A DNA stretch of 6,790 nt from Candidatus Omnitrophota bacterium (lineage in GTDB: Bacteria; Omnitrophota; Gorgyraeia; JAFGHF01). The translations under genes were made by a program, and so were the position numbers. The first letter of the stretch is position 1; each line of letters opens with the position of its first letter. Under the pieces are notes generated by a model that made no database searches, was not told the origin of the DNA, and saw nothing but the letters and a program-made list of their open reading frames with translations. Shown piece after piece: positions 1 through 4,685 of the stretch. Where the stretch lies: positions 1 to 6,790 of the forward strand of contig JAMXCY010000053.1 of assembly GCA_024543015.1 (NCBI GenBank), read 5' to 3'.

Positions 1-2
1 TT

Positions 3-275
3 TTAAAATTTGCTGATTACAAAGAATTTATATGCGCATCGAAAAAGGACGAAAAAATTGAATTATTTTCCGAAGTTAACAATATGTACCGTACGCTTTG
101 CTCAATGTTTATCTTGCTGATTTTATGTAAGCTTTATGAACTAATAGAAATCAACCTCTCGATATCAAAAGATTTTAGTATTTTTATCTTGATCGTATTA
201 TTATTGTCCATGTTCCTTTTTTCTTACAGAAAGCAAACTAATTATATAACCAAGAGAATTAATTCAAATAAATAA
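3..275 (+). CDS. C-terminal part of a small membrane protein, function unknown (5' end outside window)
   Basis: The reading frame is open from the window's first full codon to TAA at 273-275, giving about 90 visible residues. The ATG at 84 is internal: in-frame coding continues upstream (residues reading LKFADYKEF then a charged KKDEKIE stretch) and no clear ribosome binding site precedes 84. The visible protein has a hydrophilic, lysine- and glutamate-rich segment followed by two hydrophobic stretches. The first follows MYRTL; the second, rich in Ile, Leu, Val and Phe, is followed by a basic tail (YRKQ..YITKRINSNK). This suggests a two-helix membrane-anchored C-terminus with the tail in the cytoplasm by the positive-inside rule. 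I recognise no family. Base composition is clearly more AT-rich than the genes after 1480. Confidence is moderate for a real truncated gene and nil for a function. Confidence 0.55.
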   Translation, partial: LKFADYKEFICASKKDEKIELFSEVNNMYRTLCSMFILLILCKLYELIEINLSISKDFSIFILIVLLLSMFLFSYRKQTNYITKRINSNK

Positions 276-294
276 AATGAGTATGGGAAAATAA

Positions 295-328
295 GGGTCA
301 GAATGCCTTAAATAAATGACTCCGACCT
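295..328. repeat. REP-like imperfect inverted repeat upstream of the lipase gene
   Basis: The left arm GGGTCAGA (295-302) pairs with the right arm TCCGACCT (321-328): seven of eight positions pair, counting one G-T wobble and one A-C mismatch. The 18-base centre is AT-rich (CTTAAATAAAT). The arms resemble the GGGTCAGA-type palindromes found beside REP-associated tyrosine transposases (RAYT/IS200-like) in many bacteria, but no transposase is present here. It lies between the stop of the membrane gene and the ribosome binding site of the lipase gene. There is no T-tract after it, so it is a poor intrinsic terminator; a mobile-repeat remnant is the better guess. Confidence 0.45.
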
Positions 329-356
329 AATTTTCACTACGAAGGAGAAGCCCTAA

Positions 357-1214
357 ATGCCAAAATTTGAGTTTAATATTTCTGCTAAGGGTTTGAGTCT
401 ACTCAATGCGTTGTTCTTAGTTGAGGCCGCAGATTTGGTAGGCGGAAACTTGCATCAAATTCAAAAGCAAGTTCAGGATAATTTAGGATTGCCGAAATAT
501 AAGTTTTTTGACACTAAAGGTAGTAAAGATACTCAAGCTTTTCTATCTGCCAATGATGAAATAGTCGTTCTATCATTTCGGGGAACTACATCTACTCGCG
601 ATTGGTGGACAAATCTCAAAATTAAATTAGCGCCTTCAATAGTAGGTCGTGTTCATCAGGGATTTAATGAAGCCTTAGATGATATATGGGAAGATGTAAG
701 GAAAACGCTTCTTGATTTTAGAGATAGAAAGCAGTCTATTTGGGTAACAGGGCATAGTTTAGGGGGAGCCTTGGCTACTGTGGCGGCAGATCGGCTAGCA
801 GAAGAATCTTTAGAAGTAAGGGGCTTGTATACTTTTGGGCAACCTCGGGTAGGCGATAAGATATTTGTTCTTAATTTTGACAATAAGATGAAACAGCGTA
901 GTTTTCGTTTTGTTCATGATGAGGATGTTGTGCCTAAGGTGCCGTCGTTTCTTCAAGGATATCATCATATTGGGGAAGAATGTTATTTTGATCGCAACGG
1001 TAAATTACACACTGTAAACATTAGAAGGCATAAATTTGTTAGTCAATGTATCAGTATAGCTAGGCGTTCCTCAAAAGAACTCAATCGATTAAGAGCTCAA
1101 AATCCTGGGGGCCTCCGTGATCACAGCTTAAGATATTATAAGAGATACATTCGAGAAAACTTAATTAAGCAAAAGGGCGGCCCTCAAACCTTTTCAGAGT
1201 ATATAAATACTTAA
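357..1214 (+). CDS. Class 3 lipase-like alpha/beta hydrolase (Lipase_3 family)
   Basis: The protein has 285 residues. Hallmarks of Lipase_3 (PF01764) are visible in order: the oxyanion-region motif SFRGTTSTRDW (about 73-83), the nucleophile elbow GHSLGG with Ser134, the strand motif YTFGQPRVGD (158-167), the acid HDEDVVPKVP with probable catalytic Asp190, the conserved GYHHIGEECYF (201-211), and a late DHSLRYY in which His256 is the best candidate for the catalytic His, by analogy with the C-terminal His of Rhizomucor lipase. It should hydrolyse ester bonds, of acylglycerols, phospholipids or other esters; the substrate cannot be read from sequence. There is no signal peptide or membrane segment, so it is probably cytoplasmic unless exported without one. 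The ATG is supported by GAAGGAG at 341-347, nine bases upstream. It stands alone between repeat-containing gaps, and its DNA is more AT-rich than the downstream operon, which fits an accessory or acquired gene. The family call is strong, the biological role open. Confidence 0.9.
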   Translation: MPKFEFNISAKGLSLLNALFLVEAADLVGGNLHQIQKQVQDNLGLPKYKFFDTKGSKDTQAFLSANDEIVVLSFRGTTSTRDWWTNLKIKLAPSIVGRVHQGFNEALDDIWEDVRKTLLDFRDRKQSIWVTGHSLGGALATVAADRLAEESLEVRGLYTFGQPRVGDKIFVLNFDNKMKQRSFRFVHDEDVVPKVPSFLQGYHHIGEECYFDRNGKLHTVNIRRHKFVSQCISIARRSSKELNRLRAQNPGGLRDHSLRYYKRYIRENLIKQKGGPQTFSEYINT

Positions 1215-1250
1215 AATAGGCGTCCACGCATAGAGATGTTGTTTAGCCCC

Positions 1251-1285
1251 ATCGGGACACTGGCCCAGAACCAATCGGGACAGTG
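1251..1285. repeat. Tandem near-identical 12-base direct repeats, 23-base period
   Basis: ATCGGGACACTG (1251-1262) recurs as ATCGGGACAGTG (1274-1285) with one base changed. The C-to-G difference makes the ends of the two copies complementary, so the same bases also form the hairpin annotated at 1256-1292. The GGGACAGTGTC wording resembles transposon-end or REP-like sequence. No transposase or target-site duplication is seen. Confidence 0.45.
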
Positions 1286-1292
1286 TCTTTTT
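1256..1292 (+). terminator. Candidate rho-independent terminator after the lipase gene
   Basis: A perfect 7-bp stem, GACACTG (1256-1262) with CAGTGTC (1281-1287), is followed at once by TTTTT (1288-1292). It lies 41 bases after the lipase stop on the correct strand. The 18-base loop is long for a classic terminator and the stem is only moderately GC-rich, so termination may be partial. The arms coincide with a direct-repeat pair that may be a mobile-element relic. Confidence 0.5.
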
Positions 1293-1299
1293 CATATCT

Positions 1300-1340
1300 G
1301 GTTGAGGCCAGGCCCTGCCTGCCGGCAGGCAGGCTCAACC
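1300..1340. repeat. Perfect 20-base palindrome nested in a longer stem-loop
   Basis: CCTGCCTGCC (1314-1323) is followed directly by its exact reverse complement GGCAGGCAGG (1324-1333). Outside it, GGTTGAG (1300-1306) pairs perfectly with CTCAACC (1334-1340), leaving a 7-base unpaired stretch (GCCAGGC, 1307-1313) on the left side only. The structure is very GC-rich against an AT-rich surround and is not followed by a T-tract. CTGCC/GGCAG palindromes of this type are dispersed intergenic repeats in several candidate-phylum genomes. I interpret this as a REP/MITE-like element rather than a gene-specific regulator. Confidence 0.65.
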
Positions 1341-1344
1341 AAAG

Positions 1345-1367
1345 CTGTTGAGGCTTAGCCTTAACAG
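1345..1367. repeat. Hairpin with 9-bp stem
   Basis: CTGTTGAGG (1345-1353) pairs with CCTTAACAG (1359-1367) across a 5-base loop CTTAG, with one G-T wobble. It begins five bases after the 1300-1340 stem-loop and shares the word GTTGAGGC with that element's left arm (1301-1308), so the two may be parts of one composite repeat. No T-tract follows. It lies upstream of the promoter at 1393, so it is not in the leader of the operon transcript. Confidence 0.45.
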
Positions 1368-1392
1368 ACCAAGCAATCCTTCCTAGTCGGTC

Positions 1393-1421
1393 TTGACTAA
1401 AACCACGAGTTGTGCTATATT
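1393..1421 (+). promoter_or_regulatory. Sigma-70-type promoter for the seven-gene operon
   Basis: A -35 box TTGACT (1393-1398, five of six consensus bases) and a -10 box TATATT (1416-1421, five of six) are separated by the ideal 17 bases. Transcription would start near 1428, leaving a leader of about 50 bases before the CDF gene. The leader includes a run of C residues and an AT-rich TATAAT-containing stretch (1443-1465) that can fold weakly. Confidence 0.65.
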
Positions 1422-1479
1422 ATATTTCCCCCCAATGGGCCTTATAATAAGCCTAATATTATAATAGGGTGCTAAAAGG

Positions 1480-2364
1480 ATGAAAAATCGCAAAATAGAC
1501 CTATTTCAGCCCAAAACCTGCATTAGGATAGGACTCTTTGTCAATATTATCCTAACTATTTTTAAGTTCTTTGCCGGGATAGTGGGTTTGAGCAAGGCCA
1601 TGGTTGCCGATGCCCTGCATTCTCTTTCCGATATCTTAACCTCGGTCGTTGCTTATGTGGGAATATGCATTGCCGAGCGGCCCGCAGATAAAGATCATCC
1701 TTATGGACACGGTAACGCCGAGACAATTGCCGCCGTTTTAGTTTCGGTAATGATCTTAGGGATAGGCACTTATGTCGGCATTACGGCAATTTCTGATATC
1801 ATTCAGCGGCAATTTAGAACACCGCTAAACATTGCCCTTTTAGCGGCGATAGTCTCGATCATAGTCAAAGAAGCCCTGTATCGCTATACCATTAAAGTAG
1901 GAAAGATGAGCAATAACCCTGCAGTTGTTGCTGATGCCTGGCATCACCGCTCAGATGCCTACTCTTCGGTGGCAGCCTTAATCGGTATTGCCGGGGCAAA
2001 AATTTCATTTTTATATCTGGATCCAATAGCTGCCCTGGTAGTTTCTGCCCTGATTATCAAGATAGCCACAAGGCTGATTCGCTCAAATATTGGGATCATG
2101 ATGGATGAGCGGCCGCAGGCAGCGTTTATTGATGATCTAAAGCTTGTGGTGCAGGAAACCGAAGGCGTCAGGAAGTTAGACAGCATTAAAATACACCGGC
2201 GGGGTTCAACCTTTACTGTTGATTTGAAAATAGCGGTAGAGGCTACTATTAGCGTAGAAGAAGGTCATAAAATAGCGACCAGGGTAAGAAATAATTTGTT
2301 AAATAAAATAAAAACTATTCGCGATGTAATGGTTCATGTTAATCCATATACTTTAGGAGGTTAA
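1480..2364 (+). CDS. Cation diffusion facilitator (CDF) family metal efflux transporter
   Basis: The protein has 294 residues, normal for the family. It is an inner-membrane antiporter expected to export a divalent metal ion (Zn, Fe, Mn or Co/Ni) in exchange for protons. The N-terminal domain (about 15-210, Cation_efflux PF01545) shows TM1 VNIILTIFKFFAGIVG, the TM2 motif VADALHSLSD with metal-site candidates His47 and Asp51, the loop DHPYGHGNAE (72-81) matching the second metal site of E. coli YiiP, and the TM5 motif ADAWHHRSD with His155 and Asp159. The C-terminal cytoplasmic dimerisation domain (about 212-290, ZT_dimer) ends in the typical VMVHVNP. Both intramembrane sites read HxxxD, which is commoner in Zn-type CDFs than the DxxxD plus HxxxD of YiiP, but substrate cannot be assigned. 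The ribosome binding site is weak: AAAAGG abuts the ATG, and GGGTG around 1467-1471 is better spaced. It is the first gene of the operon and follows the promoter at 1393. Confidence 0.92.
   Translation: MKNRKIDLFQPKTCIRIGLFVNIILTIFKFFAGIVGLSKAMVADALHSLSDILTSVVAYVGICIAERPADKDHPYGHGNAETIAAVLVSVMILGIGTYVGITAISDIIQRQFRTPLNIALLAAIVSIIVKEALYRYTIKVGKMSNNPAVVADAWHHRSDAYSSVAALIGIAGAKISFLYLDPIAALVVSALIIKIATRLIRSNIGIMMDERPQAAFIDDLKLVVQETEGVRKLDSIKIHRRGSTFTVDLKIAVEATISVEEGHKIATRVRNNLLNKIKTIRDVMVHVNPYTLGG
2355..2360 (+). promoter_or_regulatory. Strong ribosome binding site for the Nfu gene, inside the CDF coding end
   Basis: AGGAGG lies six bases before the ATG at 2367 and encodes the last Leu-Gly-Gly codons of the transporter. 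The terminating ribosome would cover this site, so translation of the two genes is probably coupled. Confidence 0.75.
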
Positions 2365-2366
2365 AA

Positions 2367-2591
2367 ATGCGCGAGGCAATTGAAAAAGTATTGACTGAAG
2401 AAGTAAAGCCGATGCTTTCTATGCACGGTGGGGGTGTGGAGTTAGTAGATGTAAGCGACGATGGCGTGGTCAAGGTAAAATTGACCGGGGGATGTGCTGG
2501 TTGTCCTTCAGCCCAGATGACCCTGGTGGGTGTGGTAGAAAACGCTATAAAAGCCAAAGTCCCTGGAGTTAAAAAGGTAGAAGCGGTCTAA
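2367..2591 (+). CDS. Nfu-type Fe-S cluster scaffold/carrier (NifU C-terminal domain protein)
   Basis: The 74-residue protein is a stand-alone NifU C-terminal domain (PF01106). Proteins of this kind bind a 4Fe-4S or 2Fe-2S cluster, usually as a dimer with two Cys from each subunit, and pass it to apo-proteins in the cytoplasm. The family pattern runs through the whole length: MHGGGVELVDV (19-29), VVKVKLTGGCAGCPSAQMTL with the CxxC ligands Cys43 and Cys46, then a helix ending VPGVKKVEAV. No N-terminal IscU-like or A-type domain is present, so it is the minimal form. The ATG follows the CDF stop by two bases and has a strong AGGAGG site. The yggS start codon follows immediately after the stop. 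Location beside a metal transporter suggests iron or Fe-S homeostasis, but that link is inference. Confidence 0.92.
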   Translation: MREAIEKVLTEEVKPMLSMHGGGVELVDVSDDGVVKVKLTGGCAGCPSAQMTLVGVVENAIKAKVPGVKKVEAV

Positions 2592-3251
2592 GTGATTAAG
2601 GAGAATGTAGAGAAGCTTTTGCAGGAGTTACCCGCTAATGTGCAACTGGTAGCCGCAGCCAAAACCAGAACAACCGAGGAGATTGAGCAGGCAATAGAGG
2701 GCGGGATAGAGATTGTCGGAGAGAATTATGTTCAGGAGGCAGAAAGAGTATTTAAAATAATCGGCAAGCGCATCAGCTGGCACTTTATCGGCCACTTGCA
2801 GAGAAATAAAGTTAAAAAGGCAGTCAAGATATTCGATCTGATTGAGACCCTAGATTCAAAAGACCTGGCAACAGAGATTAATCAGCTATCTGCGCGAGAA
2901 AATAAAACCATGCCGGTGCTCGTAGAGATAAACAGCGGCCGGGAGAAACAAAAGTTCGGCGTGATGCCTGAAGAGGCCCTAAAGCTAATAAAAGAACTAT
3001 CCGAGCTTAAGAATATCAAGATCATGGGTTTAATGACCATGGGCCCGGCTACAGGTGAGCCTGAGGAGGCGCGTCCTTATTTTAAAGAGACAAAAAAGAT
3101 ATTCGACAATATTGCTGCCCTGGATTTAACTGGTCTGGAGATGAGCTATCTCTCCATGGGGATGAGCAACTCTTACAGAGTAGCTATTGAAGAAGGGGCA
3201 AACTTAGTCAGGATTGGCAGTAAGATCTTTGGCGAAAGGCAAAATGATTAG
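2592..3251 (+). CDS. yggS: YggS/PLPBP family pyridoxal 5'-phosphate homeostasis protein
   Basis: The 219-residue protein has the length and motifs of the YggS/YBL036C/PROSC family, a single TIM-barrel domain related to the alanine racemase N-terminus (PF01168). Members bind PLP on a lysine, show no clear enzyme activity, and buffer PLP and affect amino-acid and keto-acid balance in the cytosol. Visible features are AAAKTR with the PLP lysine Lys24, GENYVQEA (43-50), WHFIGHLQRNK (63-73), VEINSGREKQKFGV (111-124), IMGLMTMG, LSMGMSN (187-193) and VRIGSKIFGER (206-216), which holds phosphate-binding residues. The start is GTG at 2592, directly after the Nfu stop; it gives the usual MIKENVEKL family N-terminus. 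No strong ribosome binding site is near (AAAAAGG is about 14 bases away), so initiation probably depends on the ribosome finishing Nfu. In many bacteria yggS sits next to proC or cell-division genes; here it does not. Confidence 0.95.
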   Translation: MIKENVEKLLQELPANVQLVAAAKTRTTEEIEQAIEGGIEIVGENYVQEAERVFKIIGKRISWHFIGHLQRNKVKKAVKIFDLIETLDSKDLATEINQLSARENKTMPVLVEINSGREKQKFGVMPEEALKLIKELSELKNIKIMGLMTMGPATGEPEEARPYFKETKKIFDNIAALDLTGLEMSYLSMGMSNSYRVAIEEGANLVRIGSKIFGERQND

Positions 3252-4026
3252 GGCAGAGATAGAAAAAAGAAAAAAGATAGCAATTATCGCTGCTAGAGAA
3301 GTGGGCAAAATCCTAACATCGAGATTTGGCAAGACCTTAAAAGTTCAATCTAAAGGGGACAGGGATCTGGTAACCGATATTGACAAAAAGGCCGACCGGG
3401 CATTTATTAAATCAATCAAAAGGCATTTCCCGGATGATGGGATTCTTTCCGAAGAAAGTCCTGTTTTTTGTTCAAAATCCGGCTTCCGCTGGATTATTGA
3501 CCCGATTGACGGAACGCATAATTTTATCCACAAGATTGAAATCTTCGGCTCATCCTATGCCTTAGAGTTTAAGGGGAGGGTAGTTTTGGGTATAATTTAT
3601 ATGCCCCGGACAGATGAATTTTATCTGGCCCAAAAAGGCAAAGGCGCTTATTGTAATGGCAGAAAAATATCAGTATCCGGAAGAAAATTAAAAGCGGCCA
3701 CATTAGTTTACGATAGCAGTATCCGTCTGAACAAAGACGAGATGCTTAAGGGCTTAGGAGCTCTTGCCGATCGTGCCTTTAATGTGAGAATGTTTGGCTC
3801 GAGTGTGCGTGGCTTAACTTATCTGGCCGAAGGTAAGGTTGAGGCAGAGATAGAATTTAATGATAAAGCTTGGGATTTTGCTGCCGGGTTGCTTCTGGTG
3901 GAAGAGGCCGGCGGTCGAGCCACGGATTTTCAAGGCCAGCCCTGGAGCGTGAACACAAAAAGATACGTTGCTTCAAATAAAACTATCCACGAGGACATCT
4001 TGAAAGTGCTTAAAAGGGGGCGATAG
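3244..4026 (+). CDS. Inositol monophosphatase family phosphatase (IMPase/FBPase/CysQ-like)
   Basis: The 260-residue protein is of normal length for Inositol_P (PF00459), Mg-dependent, Li-sensitive phosphatases of inositol phosphates, fructose-1,6-bisphosphate, NADP(H) or 3'-phosphoadenosine 5'-phosphate. Metal-site motifs are complete: DLVTDIDKKAD (41-51), ILSEES with Glu70/Glu71, WIIDPIDGTHNF (83-94) with Asp86 and Asp89, and the C-terminal AWDFAAGLLLVEEAGG (209-224) with Asp211. GSSVRG (185-190) matches the usual GSxA/S stretch before LAEGKVEA. The exact substrate cannot be assigned; SuhB-like and archaeal-type IMPase/FBPase roles are both possible. I chose ATG 3244, which has GAAAGG just upstream and gives the normal N-terminus. 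An upstream in-frame TTG at 3214 would add ten unlikely residues and a longer overlap. The chosen start overlaps the yggS end by eight bases, which points to coupled translation. Confidence 0.93.
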   Translation: MIRAEIEKRKKIAIIAAREVGKILTSRFGKTLKVQSKGDRDLVTDIDKKADRAFIKSIKRHFPDDGILSEESPVFCSKSGFRWIIDPIDGTHNFIHKIEIFGSSYALEFKGRVVLGIIYMPRTDEFYLAQKGKGAYCNGRKISVSGRKLKAATLVYDSSIRLNKDEMLKGLGALADRAFNVRMFGSSVRGLTYLAEGKVEAEIEFNDKAWDFAAGLLLVEEAGGRATDFQGQPWSVNTKRYVASNKTIHEDILKVLKRGR

Positions 4027-4028
4027 AG

Positions 4029-4190
4029 GTGAAAGAGAAGAACAAGCTTAACTGTTGCGAACGATGCCAGATCTATTGGAGCTGCGATACAAAATGGTAT
4101 CGGGGAGAACGCCACGAAGAAGATATTTGCTGTCCCCGGTGTAATTTTTATAGCGAGTGCTGCAAAGACTTAGAGCAAAAAGAAAAGTAG
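4029..4190 (+). CDS. 53-residue cysteine-rich protein with a duplicated CCxxC-x5-C motif (putative zinc-binding mini-protein)
   Basis: This short gene begins with GTG at 4029, two bases after the phosphatase stop, and ends with TAG at 4188-4190, three bases before the deformylase ATG. A good ribosome binding site, AAAAGGGGG (about 4012-4020), lies inside the phosphatase end, eight bases upstream. The 53 residues contain nine Cys in two matching blocks: CCERCQIYWSC (9-19) and CCPRCNFYSECC (34-45). Each reads Cys-Cys-x2-Cys-x5-Cys with an aromatic residue in between, and a polar linker (DTKWYRGERHEED) separates them. Paired Cys4 blocks of this spacing suggest a small zinc ribbon or another metal or redox cluster; the metal is inference. 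There is no signal peptide or membrane segment, so it is probably cytoplasmic. The ends are rich in Lys and Glu. I do not recognise a named family. The frame fills the gap between two genes exactly, which supports a real gene in the operon. Confidence 0.75.
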   Translation: MKEKNKLNCCERCQIYWSCDTKWYRGERHEEDICCPRCNFYSECCKDLEQKEK

Positions 4191-4193
4191 ATT

Positions 4194-4685
4194 ATGAGCA
4201 AAATATTAGAAATTAAGCAATACTCCAATCAAGTATTGCGTAAAAAATCTCATCGCGTAAAGAAGATTACTGAAAGAGAGCTGAGGATTTTTGAAAATAT
4301 GCTCTCGACTATGCACCATGCTTCTGGGATAGGACTGGCTGCGCCGCAGATTGGCATCAATGAGGATCTTTTTGTTATTGATATCGGAGAGGGCCCAATT
4401 AAACTGGCTAATCCCGAAATTGTTAAGATTAAAGGCAAGGATGTAAGGGAAGAAGGTTGCCTCAGCGTGCCCGATATATTGGTGAAAGTAGCCAGGCCTT
4501 ATGAGATTATTGTTAAAGGCATAAATGAGCAGGGGAAAGATGTAGAGATAAAGGCAAAAGGACTTTTAGCCAGGGTTATTTTACATGAGATAGACCATCT
4601 CAACGGTAAATTGATTGTGGACTATATGAATTTGTTTAAAAAACTAAGGTTTAAGGTATGTTCCAGGAAATCACGCGAGAGCTAA
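4194..4685 (+). CDS. def: Peptide deformylase
   Basis: The 163-residue protein removes the formyl group from the N-terminal Met of nascent proteins, acting as a Fe(II)- or Zn-dependent hydrolase at the ribosome. All three family motifs are intact: GIGLAAPQ (45-52), EEGCLSVP (86-93) with metal ligand Cys89, and HEIDHLNG (131-138) with ligands His131 and His135 and catalytic Glu132. Length and the short basic C-terminus fit the bacterial type I forms. The ATG is three bases after the stop of the Cys-rich mini-protein; only a weak purine-rich AGAAAAG lies upstream, so coupling is likely. The gene overlaps the start of the next gene by 28 bases. Methionyl-tRNA formyltransferase (fmt), the usual neighbour of def, is not in this window. 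Confidence 0.97.
   Translation: MSKILEIKQYSNQVLRKKSHRVKKITERELRIFENMLSTMHHASGIGLAAPQIGINEDLFVIDIGEGPIKLANPEIVKIKGKDVREEGCLSVPDILVKVARPYEIIVKGINEQGKDVEIKAKGLLARVILHEIDHLNGKLIVDYMNLFKKLRFKVCSRKSRES

Noticed and set aside
656..883. Minus-strand open frame of 75 codons inside the lipase gene
   Set aside because: It lies opposite a well-supported catalytic domain, has no recognisable motif and reads as the complement of conserved lipase codons.
1443..1465. Additional TATAAT boxes as second promoters of the CDF gene
   Set aside because: TATAAT at 1443 and 1460 have no convincing -35 at proper spacing, and the latter would leave almost no leader before the ATG.
1480..2364. Magnetosome-type CDF (MamB/MamM) interpretation
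   Set aside because: The transporter has generic CDF motifs and no magnetosome genes are in the window.
1959..2557. Two minus-strand open frames of about 72-75 codons opposite the CDF and Nfu genes
   Set aside because: Both are shadows of strongly conserved genes and lack plausible protein features.
3214..3243. Alternative TTG start for the inositol monophosphatase
   Set aside because: It would add ten residues not typical of the family and lengthen the overlap with yggS; ATG 3244 has a better start context.
3380..3565. Plus-strand open frame inside the phosphatase gene
   Set aside because: It is an out-of-frame shadow of the catalytic DPIDGT region with no motif.
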